A DNA stretch of 64,000 nucleotides from Dryas octopetala (lineage: Eukaryota; Streptophyta; Magnoliopsida; Rosales; Rosaceae): contig OY992840.1 of the NCBI GenBank assembly GCA_963921425.1, positions 19,136,621 to 19,200,620 on the forward strand, read 5' to 3'. Each line of letters begins with the position of its first letter. Within the stretch, counting starts at the first letter, position 1. A program made the position numbers and the translations under genes. Under the pieces are notes generated by a model that was not told the origin of the DNA, made no database searches, and saw nothing but the letters and a program-made list of their open reading frames with translations. Shown in pieces: positions 13,516 through 26,659 of this stretch.

Positions 13516-14610
13516 CCAAGGAATTAAATTTCAAAAATTTCGGCGAAATTTTGCCGCAAATTTCGTTTTTTTAGGGTGTCAAAATCGAAACATATGTTTA
13601 ATAATTTTTTGGGAAGATTTCGCCGAAATTTCAAACCAAAAATAGCTCGAGACTCTAAATAATTCACCGAAAAATTCTACGGACTCGTATTGATGAGTAC
13701 TAATTTCTTATAACCTCAAAATAGTCAAATTGCTTTCAAAAAAATTATGAAAAATCCGACTCTTATAATTTAATTTTGAAAAAAATAATAATTGTCAAAT
13801 TCTTGAATTTTCATTTTCTAAAATTCATTTCCACACAACTAAGCTCTAGAACCACAACCAAAGGTTTAAGTTAGTTAAAATAAATTTAAAGAAATTTCTA
13901 ATTCCTTTAAACAAACCTTAAAAAAAATTTGAAAAATTTAAGTAACAAAATTACCATAAGCCAAAATTTGGGTTGTTACACTTAGTGAAGATAAAGCTTG
14001 GTTAGGTAAGAGATACGGGAAAAAAGGAAGGAAAGAAAAAAAATGAGGGGGGGTTTGGGGCCTTTGGACAATTGGAAAGAAAAAAAAAAAAGGTTTGAGA
14101 TTTCTTTTAGTTATTTTAAACCTTAAACTTTAATACATTTCTATATAAAAAAAAAAATTAAAAGTATCCTAAAGGGCTTAAAACCTAATATCCTAAAAAA
14201 TATAGAGTATATAGGGTTTAATGTATAAATTATAGAGTATAAAGAGTATTAGGGTATATAGAATATATAGAATATTAGGGTTTAAATTTTAGTATATAAT
14301 TAAATTATACAGTATAAATAATATATTAATTTTGTTTATTCATTATACTAATTTTGTTTAACAGTATTTGCTCCAGCGCGCATTATATTCACCTTATATC
14401 ACATGAAACCTATTATATAATTTGATTTCTTCAATGTTTTTTTATCAATTTAGTAGATAATATGTTAAATAAACATATGGTAAAGTTTCATTCAAAATTT
14501 TCGTATTTTGCTAGCAATTTTCGTCATTTTCATCTAATTTCTGTCAAAATTTAAAAATTTTTAAAATTTCCGTCGAAATTTTCATCGAAACCCGAAATTT
14601 TATTCCTTGG
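13516..14610. mobile_element. 1.1-kb non-autonomous element, copy A
   Basis: The ends are CCAAGGAAT and ATTCCTTGG, inverted, followed inward by AAATTTC-type sequence. The flanks CTATACCAA (13507-13515) and CTATACTAC (14611-14619) match at 7 of 9 positions, consistent with a decayed 9-bp TSD. The interior is AT-rich, carries many CGAAATTT/AAATTTCG words near the ends, and has no long ORF. The same sequence occurs at 42664-43814 in the same orientation and nearly collinear. Probably a non-autonomous DNA transposon, perhaps Mutator-like. Confidence 0.75.
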
Positions 14611-16687
14611 CTATACTACCTCCTTAAAGAGAAAATGAACAGTTTTAAGTCAAATAATATTGATGGTTAGTGATTAGTCAAGTGAGGATGCTCTTACAGT
14701 GGCAAATGAAGGTTGATATTATCTACTCTGAAGTGTAGAGTCAACGCGCTTGAGCGAGAGTAGAAAGATTTTTCAACTCTGAAATTGCGACTTGTGAGTA
14801 TTTTACTATTTTATGTTGCATGATTGGGGATGAGAACAAAAATAAAACGGGTCATGTGGGCGCTCCGCGCTTGGCCTATCTACGAACGTGTACCTGACGC
14901 GTTTAGATAACTGTTAAGTAGCACTCGGTTTTTCTTTGAAAAATATAATAAAATGTGTGCTGCGAGCCTGCGACCACATCACAAGTCACAACACGGTTTC
15001 AAATTTTCAATATTCAAAAAGCTTTCCATACGACCAATATGAATGCCTAATGCGGAGGTTAAGTTCGTTACTCGACTACTAGATACTACTACCCAGCTGT
15101 ACTCTGCTAGTCTGCTTCAATGTTCACAGCAAAGGTAAATATAAGCGTGTAGGAATAATCAACCTCTCTTCCCCTTTCAAGCTGTTCAAGCTGGTAGTGG
15201 TATAAAATGGAATTTTATTTGGTGATTGTGATTAAGGAGACTTTCAAATGGAAACTACTTGTATTTTGAATAAATATAAAAAACTCGATTCTAATTTGAT
15301 TTCGGGTTAAATAATCTAGTTTAGCATGCATGATGTTAAAGTAGACAATTCTATAACATACGCATTTTATATCATTTTATATAAACGATTTACATGTTTA
15401 ATTTGAGAATATAAATATTGCATATTGCATATTGCAAATTCTATATATATACGAACACAATATATAAAATGTTAGACTTCTTTGTAAACCTATCATTGAA
15501 TGTTAAAAAACTTTTAACTTTAACAACATTGCTAGACAATTGATCTTCATATGACCGGATTGCCTCATGTGTAATTCCATGTGCAATATAGGGTATCAAA
15601 GCATATATATACAAATAATCTTTTAATAGGGTAGGGACTGCGACATGATCTAGTGATCGACTCTAGTCTCGAGTCTTGGCATAAATTAGTAAATTACTCT
15701 GTTCATTTTGTAGCACGTTGAAAATACAAAAAAAATTGTACTGCTGTTTGAGTAGTTTGAATTTTCAATACATGCACAAGTCTAATATATATTGTATCAT
15801 CTCGTAATCCAACTGGGCAACTGGGGTAACTGGGGCAGCGATGTATGAATCAACCATCAAATTATTGAAAATTTACTTCCATGGAATTGGTATGAATCAG
15901 CTGGTATTGAGTCAATTCTGTCAATCTCAATATATTCTTTCCTGTTATAAAAAAAATAAAAATAAATTAGTTAATCATGTTCTTAAGGACCATCATAATT
16001 TGATTAATTTCATAGCCTTTTCTGCAACATGCAATAGTCCACTAATTGGTGATGCCATTTCTGTGGTGTTCAATTCTTTTCTTTTGAGAATGGAAGGAAT
16101 TCATATATAGGCTCTAGCTCTAGCTAAGGGAGCAAAAGCTGAAATATCTTAGACTAGGATTTGATTCCAAACTTTTTCTTTTAGCGAATTGATTCAAATA
16201 ATTACATTGCACATGGTGAGATGATTTAGATCACTACTTTGCACCTAGGGTGGGATCAAGCCAGGGAAAGAAAACCCAACTTTTTGCCAGAAAGCCCTAA
16301 ACATATCATTGTATGCCTCTGCAAGCATATAAAAAAAAGAGAGAAGTAAAAGTGATATATATACTAATGTATGCAACTCATAAGTAAGAATAATATGAAG
16401 ATATAATAGAAATTTTTGTGTTGAGGCGATTATATATGATAAAAACCTGGACCACTTACTGATTATTAGTTGTTAATATTGTGTTTGATTTGGTCTAAAG
16501 CTAACTATGTTGTCGTAAACCTAAAACGCTTAACTCTTAAATCAAAACCATTTATCAATACTACTAATTAATATGAGAATCTAGCAAGCACAAAGTTATA
16601 ATGTACAAAATACAACCATAATGACAGATAATATATTGGGTTGACGAGGAAGAAGACTCGAAAGATAATAATAAGAGCAAGTTGTGG

Positions 16688-16739
16688 AAAAAGGGATATA
16701 TATATATAAATTTAAAAAAAAAAAAAAAAAAGGGATATA
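16688..16739 (+). mobile_element. Micro poly(A) insertion with 13-bp direct repeats
   Basis: The repeat AAAAAGGGATATA occurs at 16688-16700 and 16727-16739. The insert is TATATATAAATTT followed by about 13 A. The boundary is uncertain because the repeat itself begins with A. Confidence 0.5.
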
Positions 16740-16854
16740 ACTTTGTAAAAAGAGAGTTAGGATGTGCCTAAGCTTTCCCTCTTGTCTTGATGTGTCTTTT
16801 CAAAATCAGTAGCTTTACGTAAGGGACACAACTTACAAGGATAGGCACTCCCTA

Positions 16855-16884
16855 CCTTTGCCTTTGCCTTTGCCTTTGCCTTTG
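16855..16884 (+). repeat. Hexanucleotide microsatellite (CCTTTG)5
   Basis: Five perfect tandem CCTTTG units. Confidence 0.95.
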
Positions 16885-18011
16885 CATCCTTGTAAGCTTT
16901 CTCATGTCTTGTACTCTTGTCCAACACAAACAATTACTTACCCTTTGCTTTAATAGGATGATTGATTATCTCACATGATTTGGTCCCATTTGATCAATCT
17001 GATCCTCTTTCCTTTTTCTTTTTTTTAGTGACTCAAATTAATTAAGCCCACTAGCACTTAATAAGATTTTTACCAATTAAAGAAGGATCCAAATGGGTAT
17101 CAGCCCAATCGAGTATTCTGTTTAGCACAAGGAACAGCTCTAATTAAAGTGTGGTCAGTCCAGCCCACCAATTTGAGAACTCATCCATGAGGAGTCCGGA
17201 CCATCACTCAATGTACAACTAAACTGACAATCTCATCAGCCCAACTCTTCTGTTTGTTCTATTTTATTCAAAAGCTTAAGCTTATTACCAAATCACAACA
17301 CATCAATCTTCCAGATAATCGGCCCAAAAAAAAATAATAATAATAAAAAAGTTTGAAAAATCTTCTGGATAGATTGTGGCCTTTTTTACAATAAGAAAAT
17401 TTGTTCTCGAGGAAAATAGTAATAAAAATCCTATATTAAATTCTTCAAAAAAAAAAAAAAAAAAAAGAGCCCATAAAGAAATATGTAGGGCCAGATACAT
17501 AGGAATCCTATTTAGGATTCAAAATGACATTGGAGGAAATTAGGTAAGCTTCAGTCATGTTTGTTTGAGGCTGACCTAACACTCACTGCTCTAACACGTT
17601 TTAAAAATATTTCTTCACGTCAAGTCTTTGATTCATTCAGCCTAAATTTCACCTCTATCTCTATCTATTATGAAGAAAAACACCTATTTGCTTACCTCAT
17701 TAATTAATTTCTCACTAATTTTCACAGCCAATTACAACTTTATTCATCATCATCCTCCATTAGGAATTTAGGGCCATCACCTTTACTTGAAAAATGAAAA
17801 TTGCACCTCAACTATATATGGCCAAGGTCATTACAATTGAAACTTGCAACTGACTATAATTATTGGTAAGAAGCAAGAACATTTTTGTTAGTATAGCACT
17901 ACCTTTGCAAAAAGCCAACGTCATCGACCCATCAAATAATTACTTAGTCGGAGTTTAATAGCCAATACCCAATGGTAGTCAAGTTTATAATTCGTTTACA
18001 ACATAGCATTG

Positions 18012-18060
18012 ATGACATGAACATATTTTTTTTTTCTTTTGAGAACAATGACATGAACAT
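18012..18060 (-). mobile_element. Micro poly(A) insertion with perfect 13-bp TSD
   Basis: The repeat ATGACATGAACAT occurs at 18012-18024 and 18048-18060. The 23-bp insert reads TGTTCTC, AAAAG, then 10 A and T on the minus strand. Confidence 0.7.
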
Positions 18061-18399
18061 TTTAAAATAATGATAGAATAAATTGTGGGAGGAGTATGAT
18101 AAATAAGTTTTTCTAAGAGTGTGAAAAAACATTTTCCAAATAATAATGGACAAAAGACATGTAATTTGGTTGGAAAAAAATGGATGATAAGGATATAATA
18201 TTCTTTTGTAAATGATGACATGCCCAAAAGACCCAATTTCAATTTCATTCTACATAATATGATCATCATGTTCATAATTTATGGTTGAAAATAACTAATG
18301 TGATGGGACAAGTGAGTATTGGACACGAAGAATTCACCACCTTAATGCTTAAGTCTCACTCAATTAAGGTTAAAACAAAAAAGGAAATTAGTAATGCTT

Positions 18400-18441
18400 A
18401 AAAAGCATGCTATGCTTGTACCCAAAAAAAAAGCATGCTAT
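18400..18441 (+). mobile_element. Micro poly(A) insertion with perfect 14-bp TSD
   Basis: The repeat AAAAAGCATGCTAT occurs at 18400-18413 and 18428-18441. The insert is GCTTGTACCC plus A's. The end of the A run is shared with the repeat. Confidence 0.7.
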
Positions 18442-19298
18442 ATTGCTATGCAATACTAATTGAGAATATTAGTAAAAGTTCACAAAGCTAATGCTTAAAG
18501 TTCACTCATTAATGAATAAATTATGTGCTCCATATTAGAGTAATTGCAATTAGTACATGTAGGTAATTAGGAATGGATTAGCATGATACTTGAATCTCAC
18601 TCCAAAAGGTTAACCACATAAAGAGCTCAAAAGATTAGCACGATCAATGCATTATATATGTCAAGCATTTTGATGAAGATGCACGTGTCAACATGTGTTG
18701 TTTGAATTTTAAAATAAGATGAAAGCAAAATGATGGGCCTATATTGCGTGAAAAGAGAGAGCAGATTGAGCCGCGTGGCACAATTTGCAACTTCACGCTG
18801 ACGACTGCCGGCTGCCACATTAACAAACTTAACCGCCTTTACCCACCGCGTTGAAGGCCACGTCAATGTTCCACGTCATCGTAAGTGGAATGACATTTGC
18901 CCCTAATTTTGGGTAGAATAACGGAATTACCCTCTCGCCGAAGGCAACGGAAATATTGACTTTTACCTGATATAAATGGATGTGGCCGGAGTCCCAGAGT
19001 TGAAGCGTGGCTGTTGAACGTTGACTTGACTGTAACAAAAATTGGCTTACTGATTATTATCCAAAAATCGTTTTAAGGATAAATCACAGGGTTAAAATAT
19101 TCACAACGTTTATAAAGGATTCGCTTGGATATCGGTTTTTTGTTATTTATAGATAAAATAGGAAAAAATAATTTAAAAGAGTTTTGAGAGGAAAATAATA
19201 TGTAGGATAAAAGTGTAAAGCATATAAGTTATAATCAAGTCAAAAGATTAACTAAAATGCAAGTAATTGATTTTCTATGTTGGTGAAAGGAAAAATAT

Positions 19299-19348
19299 AA
19301 TTGTAAATCAGTGATTTTTTTTTTGGCCAAATGAATTGTAAATCAGTG
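19299..19348 (-). mobile_element. Micro poly(A) insertion with perfect 15-bp TSD
   Basis: The repeat AATTGTAAATCAGTG occurs at 19299-19313 and 19334-19348. The 20-bp insert reads CATTTGGCC, 10 A, T on the minus strand. Confidence 0.75.
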
Positions 19349-20076
19349 TTGGTGATTGTGATATACTTAAAAACCGTGGGCAATTAATAGTAATCTGACA
19401 GATTAAGGACTAGTCAAATAAAAGAATCTTTGGCCCTATAAGGTTCGGTATTCATTTGGGAAACCTCTTGGTAACATAGAATTATAAAATTGAGTTTTGA
19501 CCTTAAGATATCCATATTCATCTTCTATGTTCACACACAAAACATACTAATAAATATCCAAAGGTAATTATCTGATACACTCTGCACTTGCACCACAAAG
19601 CTCAATCCTATTCATTAATTGCAGATATCATGGGGATCCAAATAATTGATTGGTGTACCTTCCCAGTTGGAGAACCATTAAATATAGTTAATACTAATAT
19701 CTATCAATTTATGAGGATTTAATACAAAGATTATGAATTTAAAATTAAGATTAGCTTCGAAGAAATATAGATAAAAGTAATAAAACAAGAAAGATGGGCT
19801 GAAATCAAAGTTTATCAAATGGCTATGAAAATGCACTTGTGACCATTAGATCAATCAAGTGGGAGAGAGAGCACATGATGAGTGGCAATCAAGTGGTTGT
19901 ATCATATGTCTATGATGCGGTGACATACAGAGTATCGAAACTTTATGTTTCAACAGGGTCCAAAAGAGTCGACTCAAACCAATCCAAAGATGGACCTTTT
20001 CCAGCGAACATCTCTCTTCCCTTCCCTCCTACGTCTCCAACTTGATCTCCCACTCAATCTACACCACCTTATCCTC

Positions 20077-20084
20077 TATATATA
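20077..20084 (+). promoter_or_regulatory. TATA box of the 78-aa ORF gene
   Basis: TATATATA inside CTCTATATATACCC, 120 bp upstream of the ATG at 20204. The distance fits a leader of roughly 90 nt. Confidence 0.55.
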
Positions 20085-20203
20085 CCCACATACTTCACAA
20101 AAGCCCTTTAGAATTGACATACATACATATATAGATATATACTTAGATAGAATAGTGGTACAACTATACTTGGAGGCAGAGGCTTTTGTGAATCCACAAG
20201 AAG

Positions 20204-20440
20204 ATGGAGAACAGGAACAGCAATAGCAGCAGCAACAACAATAGAAAGATAGAAGGCTTTGAGGAATTGGGTTTTCCAGTTCACAGCCAAGTGAGAAAGA
20301 TCAAGCAAGAATCCGAGAAAATCACTGATTGGTTGCCGGGAAAGCCAGAGATGAGACCTGTGCTGAAAGAGATCACCAGGCAGATCTCTCGATCTCCTTT
20401 GGGAATATCTTGCAGACCCATCTCTGTTGGTGACTCTTAG
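20204..20440 (+). CDS. Small plant protein of unknown function (78 aa)
   Basis: A single-exon ORF with a good upstream TATA box. The product starts MENRNSNSSSNNNRKIEGFE and has a conserved-looking core FPVHSQVRKIKQESEKI followed by GKPEMRPVLKEITRQISRSP and the tail RPISVGDS. There is no signal peptide, membrane segment or cysteine. The Ser/Asn-rich start and the basic R-x-I-S-R-S-P motif suggest a short, soluble, possibly phosphorylated protein. I do not recognise a named domain. Codon use and composition look coding, unlike the surrounding AT-rich DNA. It stands alone between two gene-poor stretches. It could belong to a small wound- or stress-related family, but that is a guess. Confidence 0.65.
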   Translation: MENRNSNSSSNNNRKIEGFEELGFPVHSQVRKIKQESEKITDWLPGKPEMRPVLKEITRQISRSPLGISCRPISVGDS

Positions 20441-20855
20441 GAGGCTTGATTTCTTGGAATTCACAATTCAGTGAGGATGAGGATTGGGATTGGGGGATAG
20501 TTTATGCATCTTTCTAGAATTGCAAAACAGAGGGTTTTGTTCTGTTTTCTTTCTGCTCTGCCTGCCCTGTTTTTTTGTCCTAGTACTTTTAGCTCTGTTC
20601 CCCATGTAAATAATACATGTTTTTAGTTTATGGTATTCTAGTTTTGGTCCTTTTGGAATTTGGATGTCTGGTTTTGACCCTTGAGAATCAAAGATTGCAG
20701 TTTTGGATCTTTTGATTGATTCCACATAATATCTTCAGTCAGTTATAGATCATAATTTAATATTTAAGGCTAAAATAGCTCAATTGAAGCATGAAAGTAT
20801 ATGCACACTCGCACAAATTAAGGCATTGAAAGTATTCATTCTATCAATTCAAAGT

Positions 20856-20897
20856 TTTCTCTTTGGTATGTACCAAAAAAAAAAATTTCTCTTTGGT
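20856..20897 (+). mobile_element. Micro poly(A) insertion with perfect 12-bp TSD
   Basis: The repeat TTTCTCTTTGGT occurs at 20856-20867 and 20886-20897. The 18-bp insert reads ATGTACC plus 11 A. Confidence 0.7.
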
Positions 20898-21036
20898 GAT
20901 GGAAGATATAACTAAAATCATGTACAGTGTTGGGTTAGTATTTCAGGAAGTGCTGAACTTTGAACATTCTTGGTTCTTCGTATGTATTATTTCTTATTTT
21001 ATTCTATGAGAGCCACGGCCGGTGTCCCAACCAAGG

Positions 21037-21210
21037 GTTGGTGTTATTTCAATTTTTGAAAGCAACAAAATAAAAAATAAAAAATAAATTTATATTTGAA
21101 TAGTCTGGAAGCACAAATCGTTGGACAATCTTGATTGTTTGTATGTGATACTTTTATATTTTATGCTAATGAAAAGCCAAAGTTGGTGTTATTTCTATGT
21201 TTGAAAGCAA
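21037..21210 (+). repeat. 29-bp imperfect direct repeat pair
   Basis: GTTGGTGTTATTTC starts both copies (21037-21065 and 21182-21210), which match at 27 of 29 positions and are separated by 116 bp of AT-rich sequence. The origin is unknown: a local duplication, or a long flanking repeat around an insertion. Confidence 0.7.
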
Positions 21211-21500
21211 ATATATCCATTTCGTACGAATTCGGGTATCAGAAGGATCCAAATTCTTATGGGAAATCCATTAGTAATTAATTCATTAAAAATGGGATCC
21301 AAGGGGAGTGTTCCATACAAGGTCAGTTCATTCACACTGACTTGAATCCATAAAATGGAATGCAAGAGTTTCCCTTAAAAATTTTATTCACAATTTCACA
21401 TAGACATGTAAGAACATTCACATTAGAGAACATTGCCCCATTCATTCACAATTTCACATTGACTTACTACTTGGGCAAGCTGCAAAGAATAAAGCTTGAA

Positions 21501-21520
21501 TATATATATATATATATATA
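21501..21520. repeat. (TA)10 microsatellite
   Basis: Uninterrupted TA dinucleotides. Confidence 0.95.
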
Positions 21521-22630
21521 CAATTCAATAAAATAACCACGAGGGCTTTGAAGGGTAGCACTGTAGCAGAAGGCCCTAGTCACCCTGCTGGAGGTAGTTG
21601 AAGAAAGAAGCAAGAAGGCAAGACATTTCATGGTGACACATGCACGATGTATATATCTTGTCATCTTGATTCCATTTTCATAGCTATTGATGAGAGTGCA
21701 TTGCACCACATAGCAATTATGTGGTTTAGTGGGTTGGGGTTGGTGACTGCGGCTTCAGAATGAAGATTTAAGATAACCTCCTAATGTGGATATCGCTGAC
21801 GACTTAAAAGACTGCAAATTGAAGGAGCCTAGGCCTCAATGCCTCATTGCATTTTGGAATTTTGTGTTGTATAAAATTTCCCGTTTTCTTTTTATGGGAA
21901 CCAACAAAATTGGTTTTGGCACCAAATGCAATGCAATCAATTTTTGACTTCACTGACTGGGTTTCACATTTACGATGTGATGGCACCCATCTCTATGTAC
22001 ACTGCCCCTGAATACCTGCCCTGCATAGGGACCCTGCAACAGACTCTGTCGACTTTCCTAATATTTCCTTGAATTTCGGGTATTTAATATAATATATGAT
22101 GGCATATTCCATCACATGTACAGAAATCAGGATAAGATAACATTATCATTCATATACATTAATACATGTAATGTTTTGAAGAGAGTGGATGCTTAATTTA
22201 TCTATTTATTCATTCATTTTCCCTCATTACCAATTTACCAGTAAATCCAGTGAAATTAAATTGCCAACAAAATTTCTATTAAATTGAGGGAGGAGAGAAT
22301 TCTTGTTCTGTTCCAATTGTCTTTGTACCATCACAGGGCATCATCACAAAGAAATTGGTGAAACCATCACACAAGAAAAAAAAGGAGAAGAAAAGAAAAA
22401 GAAGTAGACATTAATAGTTGCGTCAATATTATTATTGTCATCCAAAGGCACTATTAAGTAAGACAAGCCTTCTTCAACCACAAGGTTAAATGCTCTGCTT
22501 ATGATTACTACTAAAACAGGGGACCGATGCAATTTTATTCACTCCCCCCATCTATGGAAACACAGTAATGACTCTTAACGGTACAAACCCACAACCATAA
22601 CCTTTTCAACCAAAAGGGTTTGTTTGTTGC

Positions 22631-25157
22631 CTATGGTTTCCAGAGAAGTGTAGTTTCAGCAATCATGGAGGTCACAACATAAGGATCCATGTTAGAAGCA
22701 GGCCTCCTGTCCTCAAAATAACCTTTACCCTCCTTCTCTGTGTCCCTCCCAACTCTTATGGAGGCTCCGCGATTCGCCACTCCCTGTCAAACCATTAAGG
22801 AAAAACATTAGCATTTTGTTAATGCTCAAGTATAAACTACACTGGTTCTTTACAATCTTTGAGGTGTAGATGAGGACATGTACCCATAAGAAGTTGTTGA
22901 TGTCTGCTGTTTCATGTCGGCCAGTGAGCCGGCGCTCATTGCCTTCACCATAAGCAGCAATGTGTTCCTTGTGCTTCAATCCAAGCTTTTCAATGGCCTT
23001 TTTGATCACTTCATAACCTCCTTCGCTTCTCATTGACTTGGTGCTGAATTACCATGATATGACTTTTCAATGAATGAAAACAAAGGAAAACCAGTCTAAC
23101 AAAGACATTTATGTTACTTTTTCATGAAGCAAAGAGATAATATATATATATATATATATAAGAATTACTACCTGTAGTTTGTGTGAGCACCAGCCCCATT
23201 CCAGTCACCCTGGTCACACATACCCTCAAAAGAAGTTAAAACAAGAAATGAACCAAATAGCAAGAGTGAATTAATGAAAGAATAGAATGATTGTAACTCT
23301 ATTCTAACCTGAATAGGTTTGGGATCGAATGAAAGCACCACTCCAGCTATCTCTGTAATCCTCTGTAATACAGAAACATATCACAAGGACTATTCCAATT
23401 TTTTTTGCCATTTTTTCCACATACATTGTGGTATTGTACAAGAAAGCAAAACCATTTGGGTAGCTCAAAATCAAATTACCTCCAAAATGTAACGAGCAGC
23501 CCATAACTGATCTCCAGCAGAGATGCCAACTGCAGGGCCAACTTGGAATTCCCACTTCACAATAGAAAGCAAATATGATAAGAGAAGATTGCAAAAATTT
23601 AAAAAAAAAATCCTGAAACACACAAAAAGCAGAAAGTTATATTTAATTTACCTGGCCAGGCATAACTTCACCATTGATGCCACTGATGTTGATGCCAGCA
23701 TAAAGACATGCTTTGTAGTGAGAATCCACAATGTCACGACCAAATGCCTTGTCAGCTCCAGCACCACAGTAGTATGGTCCCTGAAATTGTCAAAACAAAT
23801 TACAGTTACAGCTCCACATCTACAAGGAGGAGGCTCATATTCCATTTCAACTCTCATCCAATAAAACTGGTAACTAGAATAATTCCAAGAGACTTCCTTT
23901 TTATTTGGTACAAAATTTCTAGTTTTAGTAGCATATGTTGGACCAGCAAAAAAGAAAGAGATACAATGAATTGTTTCATATACAATAAAACGGCAATGAA
24001 TTAGGTAAAGGTACAAACTACAAAATCCATATTTAGAAAGGAATAATTATGTGACCTGTGGTCCAGGATATCCACCAAGAGGCCACCCAATTGGCCAATT
24101 TACATCTTTCTGCAACAAAGTGTACTCTTGCTCTATACCATACCTGTATGTTTAAAATTATATTAATTAAAGCATATTATATAATAAATGATGAATCCCA
24201 ATTCCCAAACAGACTTCTCCCAGGGGTAAAGAGATGGTACAATTTAGTTACCAGGGTACTTCAGCAACAACATCAGGATGGCTGAAAATATTTGCAGCAT
24301 TAGCCCTCTTATTGGTTGGAATTGGCTCTCCAGCAGGGGTGTAAGCATCACATATCACCTGTGAATAATAATAATAATAATCAAAATTATTAAACAAACA
24401 AAAATAACAGAAAGATATTAATAAATGGTTTAAGAAAGAAAATTAAATGAAAATGGATTAATTAATCACTCAAGGTGAAGGGGACTTGACTTACAAGAAT
24501 ATTGTTGCCCCTCCTAAATGGGTCCTTGAAAATTGCCTGTGGACTATTTTAAAACACCAACATAAGCAAATTTTCATTAAAAGGCTTGAAAAACAGAGAG
24601 AGAGAGAGAGAGAGCATACTATAGGATGACTTCACTGTCTTCCCCAGGAGCTTGGCCAGTGCTAGAACCATCAAAGTTCCACTTGGGAAGTTTTGAAGGA
24701 TCACTGACTGGTCCAGGAAGAGTCTGCCTCATGCAAAATGCAAGTAAAACAGATCAATATATATGTGTGTGTCATATAATAGTAATAAGAAGAAAAGGAA
24801 TAGAGAAAAGTTACCCTGGCTTTGCTTCTGATGTCCATACCAGATCCACCGATCCTGTTATATGATTAATCATAGAGGACAAACAACAAACATATCAAAA
24901 TCAAAACTAATCTTCTTTAGAAAAATAGTACGGAAAACATATAAACAACCAAGAAAAAATTGCAACTACAGAAAGAAAGGCGCGCTAAAACAGAGTTGCT
25001 AACAAATTATAACCATTTGCCAAGAAAACGATAAACCCAGAAAGAGACTGAAAAAAAGGAAAAAAAAAAAAAAAAAAGCTCACCATATGTACTCTGCAAT
25101 AATCTTGTCAGTGACATCTGAGAGGTCGAGGTTAAGAAGATGGGAAAGCAGAGACAT
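22631..25157 (-). CDS. GLN1: Cytosolic glutamine synthetase (GS1)
   Basis: Condenses ammonium with glutamate using ATP to give glutamine in the cytosol. The product is 356 aa, the exact usual GS1 length, from 12 exons: 25157-25084, 24854-24815, 24723-24620, 24543-24495, 24358-24252, 24143-24056, 23780-23652, 23554-23480, 23362-23309, 23209-23172, 23043-22884, 22783-22631. It begins [14 protein letters not shown] with no transit peptide, and lacks the C-terminal extension of plastid GS2, ending TTLLWKP. Signature blocks are present: [90 protein letters not shown] and the late ATP-site [19 protein letters not shown]. All catalytic blocks look intact. The paralogue number within GLN1 is not determined. 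Confidence 0.97.
23140..23160. repeat. AT microsatellite in GS1 intron 10
   Basis: About ten TA units between exons 10 and 11 of the glutamine synthetase gene. Confidence 0.95.
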
Positions 25158-25350
25158 TTTTACAAGGAACTGGAAGGAAGATAGGATGAGGCTTTTGGCT
25201 TTGGCTATGGCGATGCCTTTGGGTTGGGGTTTTGATAAATATGATAGCCTTTTCCTTTTGTCAATCTACCAACATGTGTGTGAGAGAGACTGAGTGCGAG
25301 TCCACACTTTGCAGAGAGACGTGAACATAGGAGTTTGGGTTATGTTGTAC

Positions 25351-25357
25351 TTTTATA
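25351..25357 (-). promoter_or_regulatory. TATA box of glutamine synthetase
   Basis: TATAAAA on the minus strand (within CACTATAAAAGTAC), about 195 bp upstream of the GS1 ATG. This places the transcript start near 25320. Confidence 0.6.
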
Positions 25358-26659
25358 GTGCGGTCTTGCTATTCTGAAATAATTACGTAGGATACTAGAA
25401 TTCGGATTCCTACCTCTTTTTTGATACTCTTATAGTTAAATAGTTTAGAGTTTAAGAGAATTAATGATCAGTATTAGAATTGAATAAATACAGTAACAAC
25501 ACCGATGATTAAAGTTGTAGTTGCTTTGGGTTATGAATGGTAGGTGCTGACTGCTGACTGGAGCGTGTAGGCCGATGTAGAGCAACCTGGACACCTACAA
25601 ATTATCAAATACAATCCATACAAATCAAAATTTTGCAGCCTGTACATTATTTTGTTTTTCTAATAAATATGTTAATACTAGATCGTGATTATGCTTAAAT
25701 GTACTTAGGACTATATATCTAATATTTGGCAAACTTAACTCCATGTATTAGTGGTGATAATTAAACTGATAATTTATAATAGAAGTCAACATAAACACAA
25801 ATATGAGACAGAAAATCCAATGCAAGTGACAAGAAAAAGGTTCCCTTTTAGACAATTTATCATCTTCCTTTGACTGTAGAAGTTTTCTATTGTTCTTGGT
25901 CAAAATTCAATTGGAAAGTAGAAATGTAGAATAATAGATCAAACCAAAAAAAAAAATTAAAAAAAAAATATAAATTTACAGAGAAAGAATGAGGGGGGAA
26001 TAGTGAAGGTTGTATTAAACAAAGAGGAAAAATAGGGAATTAAAATTAGTGGAGGTTGTATTACAAGAAAAGGAAACCTTGAAGTGTGAAGTGTATCAAC
26101 CACATATCTACTCGGAATCCACGAACCATTAATTTGGGTTGTTTTGTATGGCCAAATAGTTATCCAATAAGTCATTGAGTTGAGGTCATATCTACTCAGA
26201 TATGACTATATGAGCTATAAGGAAAAGCAAAGCTTAACAGTTTTGTTTTGCTGGCATTCTACTAAATTGCTAACATACATATATAGACGACTTTCTTTTT
26301 CCCTTGTTTTCCTATAAACCAAAGACCCTTCTTCATAGACCGGCTTTTGTTGTAGGCAGGTTAGTTTTAAGTTGTCTAAGTCCCGTCTGTGCTAACGTTG
26401 TACAGAATAATTTTTTTAAAATTGTATTGTAAAAGGAAAATGACAAATTAAATTTTGCATTTTCAAAATATGAGAAGGCGTCTGATAGCGTAATTGAAAA
26501 ACAATTATATAAAACAAAAATAATGAAAACACATTTGATATTAATCAATTATTACAACCAAATAATTATATTTACAAAAAATATTAATTATAAATTATTA
26601 TTAACCAATTTCATAAAATATATAATTAAAAAAGAGAGAAGTTTCATAAAACCCAACCC
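25358..26659. other. GS1 upstream region, no other gene seen
   Basis: AT-rich promoter and intergenic DNA. No ORF with recognisable content. Confidence 0.5.

Larger units (their letters stand above)
14620..20203. other. Gene-poor intergenic DNA
   Basis: About 5.6 kb with only short chance ORFs. It holds a hexanucleotide repeat (16855-16884), four micro poly(A) insertions (near 16.7, 18.0, 18.4 and 19.3 kb) and the promoter of the 78-aa ORF. No RNA gene is recognised. Confidence 0.5.
20441..22630. other. Spacer between 78-aa ORF and glutamine synthetase
   Basis: The 3' untranslated region of the 78-aa gene occupies the start. One micro poly(A) insertion (20856-20897), a 29-bp imperfect direct repeat (21037-21065 and 21182-21210) and a TA microsatellite (21501-21520) are present. 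No gene is supported. Confidence 0.5.

Noticed and set aside
15841..16110. 89-aa plus-strand ORF
   Set aside because: No domain, Lys/Asn-rich from AT-rich DNA, isolated.
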